From: Halopenitus malekzadehii
GTDB taxonomy: Archaea; Halobacteriota; Halobacteria; Halobacteriales; Haloferacaceae
NCBI RefSeq assembly: GCF_900108505.1
Contig: NZ_FNWU01000001.1
Location: 496,001-560,000 of the forward strand
Direction of reading: 5' to 3'
Length of the DNA: 64,000 nt
Shown here piece by piece: positions 25,174-34,935 of this stretch; within the stretch, counting starts at the first letter, position 1; each line of letters begins with the position of its first letter. Below the pieces are notes generated by a model. It ran no database searches, was not told the DNA's origin, and saw only the letters and a program-made list of their open reading frames with translations. The position numbers and the translations under genes were made by a program.

Positions 25174-28100
25174 CTAGCGAACGCGCCGGTACGTCGCGAA
25201 GGCGAACAGCGCGACGCTGATCGCGGAGGCGATCGCATCGATGGCGATCCGGTTACGAACCGTGCCGAGTGCGCCGAGGATCACCCCGATCGATCCGGAT
25301 CGGAGCGTCGCCAGGATCGACTCGATAGATGCACCAACGTCGATGTCCCCGATCAGATCGACCAGGTCACCACTGACCGAGCTGCCGACCGTCTCGATGA
25401 CCGTTTCGCCGACCGTCTCGACGACGTCACCGACCGCACCGCCCGGTCCACCATCGTCGCTCGCCCCGCCAGGCCCGGTGCCGCGATCGCCGGCCGTTGG
25501 CGGGCTATCGGTCGCGCCATCGGCTCCGCCTGCGGGAGTCGTGTCGCCGTCGACGGTGGCGTCATCGGGAGTCACGGTCGCCGCCGGATCGGGCGTCTCA
25601 AGCGCACGTATCCGTCCACCCACGGTCGGACGAGGAGAGAGGTCGGCGTCGTGGATCGACACGCGGTATCGGTCGCCGACGGAGCCGGCCGTGAGGTCGA
25701 GCGTCGACGTCCAGGTACCGTCCTCACGGACGCGAACGCCCTCGTCCACGGCCCGGAGCTCGGGTGCTGGTTCGTCGGTCGACTGAAGCCGAACCGTGAA
25801 CTCGGTCCCGGGCGCGAGGGTCGTCGTGCCCGTGAACGACTGGTCCGGGGCGGCGTGTGCGTCATAGGGATCGGCCGTGAACGTCGCGTCGCGCTCGACG
25901 ACGGTGACCCCGGTCGTCACGTCCGCCTCCTCGTGGGTTTCCACCGCGGTATCGGTATCCATCGCTTTACCCTCCGTATCGGCGCTCCCATCCACCGCGA
26001 CCGACTGCATACCGATGGCGTCGGGTGACGGTCCAGGGTCACGCGATCGCGTTGGCGGCCAGCCGATCGCTCCAGCCTGGCCCACACCCGCGACGGACCC
26101 GCCGATCGGGGAGCGATCCACGGTGACGATGGATCCCGGCCCGGTGACGGGCGATCGGTCCACGGCGACGACCGGCCCCTGCATCGATCCGATAGCCGGC
26201 GTGCGTCCGGTGGCGACGGGCTCGATGCTGGCGGGCAGATCGGATCCAGGATCGTCGGCGTCACCGGCGTCGTCGGCGTCACCGGTGCCCCCACCCGACT
26301 CCGACGAGGGCGACTCGGCGGTACTGATCCCGAGTTCGAGCGCCGGCGCGAGGCTCGGATCGACCGCAGAGCCGTTCGTGAACCGAAGCGTGTCGGTCTC
26401 GACGAACAGTGCGACTCCATCGCCGCCCCGGTCGGGCACGATTCCGAGCGTGCTCGCGCCTACATCGATCGCCCGCGACGCGGTTGCGTCGCCGTGTTCG
26501 ATCTGGCCGTTTCGTTCGGCTCGTTGGGACCGTTCAGTCGCCGTCACCGCGATCGGGGGCGTATCGAATGCCGGCTCGGCGTCCGGCGTGTCGGTCGCTC
26601 CGTCACGGCCCGTGAGCAGACCGAACCGGTCACGTGGTCCGGCGTCCGGACGCCGTCGGTTCGTCAGCGCCAGGGGACCCGACACGCCGGCAGACTCGAC
26701 CCTGAAGACGGCCACGTCGCCGGCCGCGACGGCGTCGGTTCGAGTGACTGCTCCCCGTTCGACGGCGGTCGAAAGCGCCGTTGCCGGCGTCTCGGCCGCG
26801 AGTATCGATCGGGCCGTCCCGGCGGTCGTGGTCCAACTCGAAGCGGATCCCTCGCTCGTGGGCGTCAGCGTGAGCACGCCGTCGGCGTCGGCCGTGACTG
26901 CGGCCGGATCGGGGGCCGATGCACCGGAGGCCGCGATCGGGTACTCGCCGGCACCCAGGCCGCCGGAGCGGAGTGATTGGTCGGTTCGCGGATCGAAGTC
27001 GATCGTCGCCCCGGCGTCGATCGACGCCGGTGCCAGCTTCACGACGGGGCCGGCCGTCGTCCCCGCGGTATAGGTGTTGACGTGCAGCGTAACCGAGGAT
27101 GTCGCCCCGAAGTCCGTGATCCGGACCGTCGCCTCGTAACCAGCCGTCCCGTTCCCGATCACGAGCGTGGCACCGGACGCCGAGTCCGTCGTTTCGCCGC
27201 CCGCCGAGACCGAGAGCTCGACGACGCTACCGGCGGTGGCATCGATGGTGGTGTTGGCAAGTGATACCGAATTAGGTCGAACCGGATCGTGTATAGGAGC
27301 CGACCCGTTCTCACCGCTACGGCCGTCAGCTGGCCGGGTGTCGTGACCCGCGGCGCCACCACCGGTATATCCGCCACGAGGGGTCCTCGTAGGTTTCCCT
27401 CCGTCAGAAGGTATGGTCTCCGGTGACGAGACGGGCGTTTTAGTGGATACGGATTCCGGTGTTTCCGTCTCCGGTATCGATGGAGTTGTCGGTACGTGGA
27501 TCGGTGACGGCGTTGGCGTCGGCGTTGGTGTTGGCGTTGGCGTCGGCGTCGGTGTGGGAGTCGGCGAGGGGGTCGGCGTTGGTGTTGGCGTTGGCGTCGG
27601 CGTTGGCGTCGGCGTTGGTGTTGGTGTCGGCGTCGGTGTGGGAGTCGGCGAGGGGGTCGGCGTTGGTGTCGGAGATGGCGCGGGCGTCGCCGTCTCGATC
27701 GTCGGCGTCGACAGCGTGATCGATCCGGTCGCCGAATCACCGGTGAGCGATTCGGTGGCGACGATCGGATGCGTTCCGTCGGGAAGCGCGGCCAGCGTCT
27801 CGTCGTCGAACGAGACCGAGACGGACCGCGAATCACCGACGGCGAGGCCCTCGAGTCCGGTGACGGTTCGAGTGACCGTTCCCGACCCGACGTCGACGGT
27901 CACGTCGAACGGGTCCGAGCCATCGGTCTCCCCGACGTTCGTCACCGTCCCCGCGATCGATACCGATCCCGACTCACTCCGCTCATAGGTGTAATCGGTC
28001 GGATCGAGCGTAACCGAATACTGCGGCGGCTCGACGATCGTGACCGTCCCGGTCGTACGGTCGTGATCACCGCGTACCGTGACTGATCGGACGTCGCCGG

Positions 28101-29259
28101 TCGACGCGTTCTCGAGGCCGTGTGTGAGCGTCGTGATCGCCGTCGATCCGGAGTCGACCGTCACCGACTGCGTCTCGACGACCGTCCCGTTGACCAGCAG
28201 TTCGATCGTGTCGGTGTACGTCGATCCGCCCGTGTTGGTGAGGTTAATGCTATAGTTTGTATATTCCTTATTTGCATAGATTGATTCTGGCAAATCTGTA
28301 CTAATATCTGAACCAGAAATGTTGATCGACGTGGAAGTATCTACATTTGTAGTGGGATCCCCGACAGAGATTCCAGATTCACCAGAAACACCGATGGCAT
28401 AGTCGCCTACTTTTTCTCCAAGTGTGATATCCTCGTCCGAAATTCCGTACGAAAATTCAACAGTATTGTTCTTAACTGAGTTATTTATATGTGTTTGATC
28501 AAAGTATTCATCACCATCAGTATCGATTCCAATGGTTGCTTTGGTAGTTGATTCTCCTGTCTTAGAGACGACTGTTGACTCTGATGAGTTCGATAAATCA
28601 AGATCTTTGGATGTTGTCTCGTGAACAGTTCTATCCTTTATATCTAGATCTAGACTTATTTCATCTTGACCCGCTGTCGCATTACTAAGCGATTCAGATC
28701 CGGTCTGTATGAGTACGTCGGTAGCATAATGTCCCGACGAAGCAGGATTCAATACCTGATTACCAGCGGTTGAACGATTAGTATAATCACCACCATCATT
28801 CAGATAGACAATTAAAATCCCATCTTCTCGAATTTCAAGTGGTTGGCTAAAATTCAATAAAAGTCGATTATCCTGCGTTTCAATAGTGTCGAAGTCAACC
28901 TTCTTAGAGAATATAACTTCATTATATACATCATATTTGGACATTGTTCCTTCATAGTAAACAGTAACATCGGAATGGTCAAAAGAATCCCCGAAAACTG
29001 GGTCCTCGATCTCTTGACTGTAATCTATAACTAGATCACTCATATTATTTGTCTGAGATGACTTGTCAAATTCAACAGTGACTTCGTGCTGAGATTGGGT
29101 ATTTATATCATCTGAATAGGCCTCAACGGTACTATTGGAACTATCAATAGCAGTTGTTTTTCCAATTAACCCACCTGGAACCACACCCGCAGTACCGACG
29201 AGCGCGACGAGGAAAACGGTACGAAGCATCGATCGTGTCGGAAACGGCTCTCTTGTCAT
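25174..29259 (-). CDS. giant surface protein with CARDB-like domains and Thr-Pro linker; mosaic N-terminus
   Basis: A 1361-residue exported protein. It has a signal peptide ([20 protein letters not shown]), then an N-terminal domain (about residues 31-338) encoded by AT-rich DNA, two CARDB/adhesion-like beta domains (about 339-525), a Thr-Pro repeat linker (about 530-590), further beta and Asp/Gly/Pro-rich regions with many N-glycosylation sequons, and a C-terminal hydrophobic helix ending in TYRRVR, which probably anchors it. No PGF motif is visible. ATG at 29259 is preferred over the upstream GTG. Directly downstream is artA. An adhesin or S-layer-associated role is inferred from architecture. 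Confidence 0.75.
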   Translation of the reverse strand: MTREPFPTRSMLRTVFLVALVGTAGVVPGGLIGKTTAIDSSNSTVEAYSDDINTQSQHEVTVEFDKSSQTNNMSDLVIDYSQEIEDPVFGDSFDHSDVTVYYEGTMSKYDVYNEVIFSKKVDFDTIETQDNRLLLNFSQPLEIREDGILIVYLNDGGDYTNRSTAGNQVLNPASSGHYATDVLIQTGSESLSNATAGQDEISLDLDIKDRTVHETTSKDLDLSNSSESTVVSKTGESTTKATIGIDTDGDEYFDQTHINNSVKNNTVEFSYGISDEDITLGEKVGDYAIGVSGESGISVGDPTTNVDTSTSINISGSDISTDLPESIYANKEYTNYSINLTNTGGSTYTDTIELLVNGTVVETQSVTVDSGSTAITTLTHGLENASTGDVRSVTVRGDHDRTTGTVTIVEPPQYSVTLDPTDYTYERSESGSVSIAGTVTNVGETDGSDPFDVTVDVGSGTVTRTVTGLEGLAVGDSRSVSVSFDDETLAALPDGTHPIVATESLTGDSATGSITLSTPTIETATPAPSPTPTPTPSPTPTPTPTPTPTPTPTPTPTPTPTPTPSPTPTPTPTPTPTPTPTPTPSPIHVPTTPSIPETETPESVSTKTPVSSPETIPSDGGKPTRTPRGGYTGGGAAGHDTRPADGRSGENGSAPIHDPVRPNSVSLANTTIDATAGSVVELSVSAGGETTDSASGATLVIGNGTAGYEATVRITDFGATSSVTLHVNTYTAGTTAGPVVKLAPASIDAGATIDFDPRTDQSLRSGGLGAGEYPIAASGASAPDPAAVTADADGVLTLTPTSEGSASSWTTTAGTARSILAAETPATALSTAVERGAVTRTDAVAAGDVAVFRVESAGVSGPLALTNRRRPDAGPRDRFGLLTGRDGATDTPDAEPAFDTPPIAVTATERSQRAERNGQIEHGDATASRAIDVGASTLGIVPDRGGDGVALFVETDTLRFTNGSAVDPSLAPALELGISTAESPSSESGGGTGDADDAGDADDPGSDLPASIEPVATGRTPAIGSMQGPVVAVDRSPVTGPGSIVTVDRSPIGGSVAGVGQAGAIGWPPTRSRDPGPSPDAIGMQSVAVDGSADTEGKAMDTDTAVETHEEADVTTGVTVVERDATFTADPYDAHAAPDQSFTGTTTLAPGTEFTVRLQSTDEPAPELRAVDEGVRVREDGTWTSTLDLTAGSVGDRYRVSIHDADLSPRPTVGGRIRALETPDPAATVTPDDATVDGDTTPAGGADGATDSPPTAGDRGTGPGGASDDGGPGGAVGDVVETVGETVIETVGSSVSGDLVDLIGDIDVGASIESILATLRSGSIGVILGALGTVRNRIAIDAIASAISVALFAFATYRRVR
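27497..27675 (-). repeat. coding hexanucleotide repeat (Thr-Pro linker)
   Basis: Hexamers of the GGCGTC/GGCGTT/GGTGTT type run for about 180 bases and encode alternating Thr-Pro on the minus strand, interrupted twice by Ser-Pro. Being in multiples of six bases, gain or loss of units keeps the reading frame and changes linker length only. Confidence 0.9.
28245..29165 (-). other. AT-rich, compositionally foreign module inside the surface-protein gene
   Basis: By direct count the 60-base lines at 28501 and 28801 hold 38% and 32% G+C, whereas the line at 28141, in the same gene, holds 67%. Composition changes within a few tens of bases at both edges, and GC-rich DNA returns for the signal peptide. 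The segment encodes the mature N-terminal domain and uses A/T-ending codons freely, unlike the rest of the window. Confidence 0.85.
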
Positions 29260-29520
29260 AGGGGACGAACCCACACCGGAACACGGTATACGCGATCGAG
29301 GGGCCGCTCACCATTTCGGCTTCCCCAACGGTATATCACTTCACTCGATAGAGTTCAATTAATTCTATTAGTTACTTAATAAAGTATATATTCACAACGT
29401 CTGTATTTGCAAAAAGGTAGCCGTCGAAGCGTCGTCGAATGTCACTCAAAAATGTATTCGTGCGTGAATGTCCGCGATCCGGCGTCGATCGGGACGGCGA
29501 TGTCGGGTGCGAGAGAGCCG

Positions 29521-30285
29521 CTACTCTCGGTTCAGGATCTCGATCTCGTGGCCGTCCTGATCGGTGGTGAACGCGTACCGGTTGTTGCAGGATTCGGGAT
29601 CGCGATCGTCGGCGGCGCCGCGCTCCATCAGCGTCTCCCAGTCGCTCTCGAGGTCGTCGGTCCGGACACAGAGGTGGCCCCAGGCGTCGCCCATCTCGTA
29701 GGTGCGACCGTCGTAGTTGTAGGTGAGCTCGACGGACATCGCCTCCTCGGCGGCGTCTGCGGGCTCCATGAAGTAGTTCGCGAACGTGTCGGCCTCCCAG
29801 CGGCCCGCGGGCTCGTACTCGAACTTGCGGGTCCAGAAGCCGATCGCCTCGTCGGCGTCCTCGACGCGGATCATCGTGTGGTCGAGGCTCCACTTCGCGC
29901 CGTGGTCGCGTTTCACGATCTCGATCTCGTGGCCGTCGGGGTCCGTCACAAACGCGTACCGGTTGTTGCAGGATTCGGGATCGCGGTAGTCGTCGACGCC
30001 GTTGGCCAGCAACTCGTCGTAGGCGTCCTGCAGGCCGTCCTCCGGCACACGAACCGCGATGTGGCCCCAGGCGTCGCCCATCTCGTAGGACCGGTCGTCG
30101 TGGTTGTAGGTGAGCTCCAGGAGCGCGCCGTCCGCGTGGACGTCCTCCGGACCGAGATAGACGTTCGTGAACGTGTCGGCCTCCCAGCGACCTTTCTCCT
30201 CGTAGCCGAAGTTGGACTGGTACCACTCGAGGCTCTCCTCGAGGTTCTCGACGCGGATCATCACGTGATCGAGTAGGGGATTCAT
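29521..30285 (-). CDS. tandem VOC (glyoxalase-fold) protein
   Basis: A 254-residue protein made of two VOC domains of about 127 residues each. Both keep a possible metal set: domain 1 DHVMIRVE, LLELTYN, WGHIAVRV and GHEIEIV; domain 2 DHTMIRVE, SVELTYN, WGHLCVR and GHEIEIL (H, E, H, E). Haloarchaeal relatives are annotated as lactoylglutathione lyase-like, but haloarchaea use other thiols than glutathione, so the substrate is open. The ATG at 30285 lies about 30 bases after a CGTTTTTCC box on the minus strand. Some stretches of DNA are identical between the two halves. Confidence 0.85.
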   Translation of the reverse strand: MNPLLDHVMIRVENLEESLEWYQSNFGYEEKGRWEADTFTNVYLGPEDVHADGALLELTYNHDDRSYEMGDAWGHIAVRVPEDGLQDAYDELLANGVDDYRDPESCNNRYAFVTDPDGHEIEIVKRDHGAKWSLDHTMIRVEDADEAIGFWTRKFEYEPAGRWEADTFANYFMEPADAAEEAMSVELTYNYDGRTYEMGDAWGHLCVRTDDLESDWETLMERGAADDRDPESCNNRYAFTTDQDGHEIEILNRE

Positions 30286-30445
30286 CCGGATCGATATTGG
30301 GTGAAGACGTGGAAAAACGTACCGTCCTCGGCCCTCCCGGCCGTTGGTCGGTCCCGCCACCGATCCGGATCGCGGGCGATGTCGGCAGCTCCCGGAGACG
30401 CCTGCCGGCGGCCGAAACGCCTTAGGTGTCACCGGGGAAGGGGTG

Positions 30446-31927
30446 ATGTCTCCCGTGTTCCGTCCCCCGAATCCGGTCCGGCTCCTGATCCTGTGGATCG
30501 GGCTCGCGCTCGCCCGTCTCGGCCTCATCGATCGCGATCGGGCGGCGCGGACGACCGAGCTCGCGTGGCCACGCGTGGTGACGGGGATCGCCCGGATGTC
30601 GAAGAACGCGGTCGACGTCGCGATGGTCGGCATCGCGGTCGGCTCCGCCGCGATCGCGGGCGTCGGGTTCGCCGGCCCCTTCTGGGGGCTCGCGTTCGCG
30701 ATCGGTGGCGGGATCGCCGGCGGGACGATCGCGCTCGTCTCCCAGCGCTACGGGGCCGACGCCCACGAGGACCTCGGGCAGGCCGTCCGCGGCAGCGTCC
30801 TCCTCGTGGTCGTCGTCACGCTCCCGGTCGCGGCGACCTTCTGGCTCATTCCGACGGACCTGATCGGACTCCTGTCGAGTGACGCCCGGGCGATCGAACT
30901 CGGTGCGCGGTATCTCCGGATCGTCGGGCTCGGGATCCCCTTCGCCGCGCTCAACCTCGTCGGCAGTCGCGTTCTCGTGGGGAGCGACGACGCATACACG
31001 GCGATGCAGCTCCGTGCCGGCGGCGCGATCGCGAACGTCCTCATCAACGCCGTCCTCATCTTCGGTCTCGACCTCGGCGTCATCGGCGCGGCGATCGGGA
31101 CGGTGCTCTCGAACGTCGTGGTCGCGACGGCCTTCGCGGTCGGGCTCGTCCGCGGCGGATTGCCCGGGATCGGCGCATTTCCGGTGCGTATCTCGCCGAT
31201 CGGCGCGTACGCAGACCCGGAGACCATCGCTGATCTCGTCTCCATCGGCGCGCCGGTCGGCGCGCGTAACCTCGTGTGGACGGCCGCCGAGTTCCCGATG
31301 CTCGGGATCCTCGACGTCTTCGGCCGCGACGTCGTCGCCGCGTTCGTCATCGCCAGGCGGATCTGGGGGATCATGAACACGCCCGGCTGGGGATTCGGGT
31401 TGGCTGCCTCGAGTCTGGTCGGCCAGGAGCTCGGAACCGGCGCGGAGGACGCCGCCGAACGATACGGACGGGACATCATCCGGTTCGCAGTGGCGACGTA
31501 TCTCGTCTCGGCCGTCCTCGTCGCGGCCTTCGCCGAGCCGATCGTCGGTCTGTTCGTCGACGACCCCGGCGATCCCGCGATCCCGATCGCGGTCACGCTC
31601 GTGTACGCCGCCTGCGTCGCGATCGTGTTTCAGGGCGTGGCCGGTGGCGCCGCAGGGCCGCTTGACGCGAGCGGCGACACGACCGTGCCGTTCCTCAGCC
31701 AGTTTCTCGGGATGTTCTGCGTCTCGATCCCGCTTGCGTACGTCGGGGCGACGACGCCGCTCGGTCTGTGGGGCGTCTACCTCGGGTTCCTCGCGGAGAC
31801 GGGCGTCCCAGCCGCGATCAACTACTGGCGGTTCGATTCCGGAACCTGGAAGTCGATCAGCCGGGGCTATCGGCCGGGAAACGAGGCCGGAAGCGACGGC
31901 GGGAGTGAGAGCGGACGCACCGATTGA
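30446..31927 (+). CDS. MATE family efflux transporter
   Basis: A 493-residue membrane protein with about 12 hydrophobic helices and an internal two-fold repeat typical of MATE exporters. Family-like segments are ARMSKNAVDVAMVGIAVGS, GGTIALVSQRYGA, LRIVGLGIPFAALNLVGS and GWGFGLAASSLVGQELG. The tail after about residue 475 is acidic and disordered. The ATG at 30446 follows a CCTTAGG box at 30420-30426, a leaderless arrangement. It is divergent from the VOC gene. Substrate unknown (drug, cation or flavin-like export are the family's usual roles). Confidence 0.88.
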   Translation: MSPVFRPPNPVRLLILWIGLALARLGLIDRDRAARTTELAWPRVVTGIARMSKNAVDVAMVGIAVGSAAIAGVGFAGPFWGLAFAIGGGIAGGTIALVSQRYGADAHEDLGQAVRGSVLLVVVVTLPVAATFWLIPTDLIGLLSSDARAIELGARYLRIVGLGIPFAALNLVGSRVLVGSDDAYTAMQLRAGGAIANVLINAVLIFGLDLGVIGAAIGTVLSNVVVATAFAVGLVRGGLPGIGAFPVRISPIGAYADPETIADLVSIGAPVGARNLVWTAAEFPMLGILDVFGRDVVAAFVIARRIWGIMNTPGWGFGLAASSLVGQELGTGAEDAAERYGRDIIRFAVATYLVSAVLVAAFAEPIVGLFVDDPGDPAIPIAVTLVYAACVAIVFQGVAGGAAGPLDASGDTTVPFLSQFLGMFCVSIPLAYVGATTPLGLWGVYLGFLAETGVPAAINYWRFDSGTWKSISRGYRPGNEAGSDGGSESGRTD

Positions 31928-32029
31928 TCGTTAACGCTTGTGGAACGGCCATCGGTTCCCGACGGCGGTTCGTCGGCGGCGGTTCGTCGGCGATGGTTCT
32001 CAGCGGCATCCGGCTCATCGGTCGAGAGG

Positions 32030-32641
32030 TCACCGATCGAGAAGTCCTCGAAGCGACGGTCCGTACAGGACGGCCGCACACGCCCACGCACAGATGGTCG
32101 CAATCGGGACGACCAGGGTGGAGACGGTGGGTCCGGCGAGGCCGTATCGGGACCCGAGCCCGATCGCCACCGAGAGGCTGGCGACCCCGGCAAGCACGAG
32201 CAAGCCGCCGGTAACACGGGGATCTTCCCGATCCACGACGACGCCGGCCGCAGCGCTTCCGGCGGCAAGCAGGTGGAACAGGAGCGCGACCGGCCACGCT
32301 TGGATCGACGACGGAAGCGCCCCGAACGGAAGCGGATGGGCGAGAACGTATCGCCAGATCGGGTAGCCGCTGACGGCGAGATCGCCGCCGGCGCCGGGAG
32401 CAATGGTGACAAGACCCCAGAGCGAGACGACGGTATACGTCGCGCCGTCGACGATGATGGTGACGGGAACGACGAGTAAGCCGACGATCACGAGGAGCGC
32501 TCGTCGGCGAGCTCTCGGCTCCGATCCGGCGGACGTGGCGTTCGGTCCATCGGACCGAGGGCGCGGCCGATCGGCGCGGTCGACGGAGCGGCCGGGGGCG
32601 TCGGAACGGGGATCGGAACGGTCGGCGGACGCGTCAGTCAC
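32030..32641 (-). CDS. haloarchaeal integral membrane protein, unknown function
   Basis: A 203-residue protein. The first 45 residues are a charged disordered segment (Asp, Arg, Ser, Pro), followed by about five membrane helices (ALLVIVGLLVVPVTIIVDG, YTVVSLWGLVTIAPG, WPVALLFHLLAAGSAAAGVV, GGLLVLAGVASLSVAIGLG and ALVPIATICAWACAAVLYG-like). The true start could be an internal Met-less position, so the N-terminal arm is uncertain. It ends up four bases upstream of the DRG GTPase stop, on the same strand. It resembles uncharacterised haloarchaeal membrane families; no function assigned. Confidence 0.65.
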   Translation of the reverse strand: MTDASADRSDPRSDAPGRSVDRADRPRPRSDGPNATSAGSEPRARRRALLVIVGLLVVPVTIIVDGATYTVVSLWGLVTIAPGAGGDLAVSGYPIWRYVLAHPLPFGALPSSIQAWPVALLFHLLAAGSAAAGVVVDREDPRVTGGLLVLAGVASLSVAIGLGSRYGLAGPTVSTLVVPIATICAWACAAVLYGPSLRGLLDR

Positions 32642-32645
32642 GGCG

Positions 32646-33755
32646 TCACTTCCGGGCGACGATCCGGAGTTCGTCCTCGTCGGCGAGTTCGTGGTCCCGA
32701 CCGACCTGCTGTTCGTCGTGTTTCGCGCTCGGTCCGGAGACGCGGGCGAACTTGAAGCGGTCGTCGAACTCGCCGCCGATCTTTTCGCAGGCGTCGCCGA
32801 CGGTATCCCCCTCGAAGAGGACTAGCGGTTCCTCGTAATCGACGCCGCGGCCCGGTTTGTCCATATAGATCCGGATCAGGCCGAGTTCCTCCCAGACGCG
32901 GTCGGTAAAGCCATCGAGGCCACGATCCTCCTCGGCGGAGATGAACACGACCTCCTCGGGATCGAGGTCCCGATCCCGAAGCTCCCGCTCGACCGTCGGG
33001 AGGTAGTCGGCGTCGATCAGGTCCGCCTTGTTGACGGCGACCATCGAGGGAAGATACACGCGGTTGTCCATCACGCCGTCGACGAGCTCGTCGATGGTGA
33101 GGTCGTGTGGGATCGTCACCTGCGCGTTGACGTACCCGTACTCGCGAAGGACCTGCTTGATCGTCTCCTCCTCGAGGCTCACCTCGTCGCTCGTGGTCAC
33201 CTGGATGCCGTCCTTGTGCGTCTTGCGAACGTTGATGTTGGGCGGCTCGGTGTCGAGTCGGATGTTCGTGTCGTACAACTCCTCGCGGAGCCGGTCGTAC
33301 TGTTCGATCTCGAACACCGAGAGCAGAAACACGACCAGATCCGCGGTCCGGACGACCGACAGCACCTCCTTGCCGCCGCCGCGCCCGCCCGCGGCGCCCT
33401 CGATCAGTCCGGGGACGTCGAGGATCTGGATCTGTGCACCCCGGTACTGGAGCATTCCGGGGTTGACGTCGAGGGTGGTGAACTCGTAGGAGCCGACCTC
33501 GCTGTCGGCGTTGGTGAGGGCGTTGATCAGCGTGGACTTCCCAACGCTGGGGAACCCGACGAGTGCGACGGTGGCATCGCCGTGCTTTTCGACGGCATAG
33601 CCGTGACCGCCGCCGGCGGAGGACTGGTTTTCCAGCTTCTCCTTCTTCTCCGCGAGCTTCGCCTTGAGACGACCGATATGGGCCTCGGTGGACTTGTTGT
33701 AGGGCGTCTCGGCGATCTCCTCGCGGAGGTCCTCGATCTCCTCTTCCAGTCCCAT
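32646..33755 (-). CDS. DRG-type GTPase (Obg/HflX superfamily) with TGS domain
   Basis: A 369-residue cytoplasmic GTP-binding protein. An N-terminal helical hairpin (MGLEEEIEDLREEIAETPYN) precedes the G domain: G1 GFPSVGKST, G2 around FTTLDVNPG, G3 DVPGLIEG, G4 NKAD and G5 SAEE, with the DRG-specific insertion in the middle and a C-terminal TGS domain (about 290-365, RIYMDKPGRGVD then KHDEQQVGRDHELADEDELRI). Archaeal DRG proteins associate with ribosomes and translation. The ATG at 33755 is chosen over 33764 because a GTTTAAC box at 33781-33788 precedes it by about 28 bases. Confidence 0.93.
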   Translation of the reverse strand: MGLEEEIEDLREEIAETPYNKSTEAHIGRLKAKLAEKKEKLENQSSAGGGHGYAVEKHGDATVALVGFPSVGKSTLINALTNADSEVGSYEFTTLDVNPGMLQYRGAQIQILDVPGLIEGAAGGRGGGKEVLSVVRTADLVVFLLSVFEIEQYDRLREELYDTNIRLDTEPPNINVRKTHKDGIQVTTSDEVSLEEETIKQVLREYGYVNAQVTIPHDLTIDELVDGVMDNRVYLPSMVAVNKADLIDADYLPTVERELRDRDLDPEEVVFISAEEDRGLDGFTDRVWEELGLIRIYMDKPGRGVDYEEPLVLFEGDTVGDACEKIGGEFDDRFKFARVSGPSAKHDEQQVGRDHELADEDELRIVARK

Positions 33756-33958
33756 CAGGGGCAACTCAGCCGCTCAGTTCGTTAAACCTGTTCCTTCGGT
33801 GGGCGGGACGCGTCGGCGTTCGTGGAGTGGCGGATCGGCCGCCTCGGCGGCACTGGTGACGGCGACGGGCCGGAACCGAATCCGACGTCCCCGACGGCGC
33901 CGGTACTCGCCAGTTTCGTCACGGTTATTTAGGGCCTGTGAGAGGATGCGAGTGTCGA

Positions 33959-34159
33959 ATGCCGGATCCGGCTCGCCTCAGAGACAGCACCCAGATCGTC
34001 CTCCCCTGTCGGTTGCTCGATGGGATCCGGGACCGTCTGGAGGCGGAGTTCACCGTAACGATCGTCGAATCGGATGGACAGTGCCGGATCATCGGGAGCC
34101 CGGTGGAGATAAAGTCGGTCAGCGAGTTTCTCGGCCGGTCCGGCATCCCGGTCGCGTGA
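33959..34159 (+). CDS. 66-residue conserved haloarchaeal protein (VNG_1110C-like)
   Basis: A small soluble protein starting MPDPARLRDSTQIVLP and ending in GSPVEIKSVSEFLGRSGIPVA; one central helix (LLDGIRDRLEAEFTVTI) and beta strands are predicted by eye. I recall a haloarchaeal family called VNG_1110C with this pattern, of unknown function. The ATG at 33959 follows a TTATTTA box at 33925-33931 by about 28-30 bases. Its neighbours (DRG GTPase, membrane protein) give no functional hint. Confidence 0.65.
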   Translation: MPDPARLRDSTQIVLPCRLLDGIRDRLEAEFTVTIVESDGQCRIIGSPVEIKSVSEFLGRSGIPVA

Positions 34160-34209
34160 CCGGCTGTGACGGGATGGACCGGTGCACGTGAACCGGCGAT
34201 CGAGACCGA

Positions 34210-34665
34210 TCAGCCGGCGAAGCCGACGACGAGCTGGATGGCGATGACGAGCATCAGGACCATCCCGAGCGCGATCGACCCGGCCGCGACGCCTTGAGCG
34301 TTGCCGAGGCCGCGCTCGCGTGTCGCCGCGTACGCGCCGAGGAACACGAACCCGGCGATGAGGAGGCCGACGAGACCGTAGACGACGTTCAGAATGGTCC
34401 CGGGAAGCCCCTCCGGAAGCCCGAAGCTCCCGACCGCAAGCACGGTCAATAGCCCGAGCCCGACCGCGAAGGCGATGAACGTCACGGTCCAGACCGCCGG
34501 CGAGTGAGCGATCGCTCGGAGCCGGGAGACGGCTCGATCGTACCGGTCGCCGTCGCCGTCGTCTTCGGCAAACTCCCGCTTGCGGCCGACCCGACCGACA
34601 GCGATGAAGGTGGCGATCACGAGCAACCCCATCAGTACCGTGCTCAAAAGCGTTAATGAGACCAT
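34210..34665 (-). CDS. four-helix membrane protein upstream of cox genes
   Basis: A 151-residue protein with four predicted membrane helices (LTLLSTVLMGLLVIATFIAVG, WTVTFIAFAVGLGLLTVLAVG, ILNVVYGLVGLLIAGFVFLGAY and AAGSIALGMVLMLVIAIQLVVG). The start at 34665 places the first helix right after the Met; an upstream in-frame Met at 34713 would overlap the likely promoter (TTTGTATAC near 34707-34713, minus strand). It is divergent from coxB, across a gap with a 25-bp tandem repeat. An accessory role in oxidase assembly is possible only by position. Confidence 0.65.
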   Translation of the reverse strand: MVSLTLLSTVLMGLLVIATFIAVGRVGRKREFAEDDGDGDRYDRAVSRLRAIAHSPAVWTVTFIAFAVGLGLLTVLAVGSFGLPEGLPGTILNVVYGLVGLLIAGFVFLGAYAATRERGLGNAQGVAAGSIALGMVLMLVIAIQLVVGFAG

Positions 34666-34767
34666 AACTGTCTGTGTGTCCTCGTTGTACTGACGGTCCG
34701 GTCGTGTATACAAATAGCCTTCGTATATGATCGGGCCCGCCCGGTCGTGTCACGACGGAGAATCCCC

Positions 34768-34865
34768 GATCGTCATCCGAACGGCAACCCTTGATCGTCA
34801 TCCGAACGGCAACCCTTGATCGTCATCCGAACGGCAACCCTTGATCGTCATCCGAACGGCAACCC
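34768..34865. repeat. 25-bp tandem repeat, four copies, upstream of coxB
   Basis: The unit GATCGTCATCCGAACGGCAACCCTT starts at 34768, 34793, 34818 and 34843; the last copy lacks its final two bases. All copies are identical. The array lies in the 270-base divergent gap, ending 70 bases before the coxB ATG and just upstream of a GAGATAAG promoter-like sequence at about 34886-34893. Confidence 0.97.
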
Positions 34866-34935
34866 GCTGACGACCGCGCTACAAAAGAGATAAGTGCGGC
34901 ATCACCAACTCACAGGCAAGGGCCGAGAAAAGAAC

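Noticed and set aside
27413-27988. Gly-Val repeat protein on the plus strand (elastin-like)
   Set aside because: It is the complement of the Thr-Pro linker of the minus-strand surface protein; no signal peptide or start context supports it.
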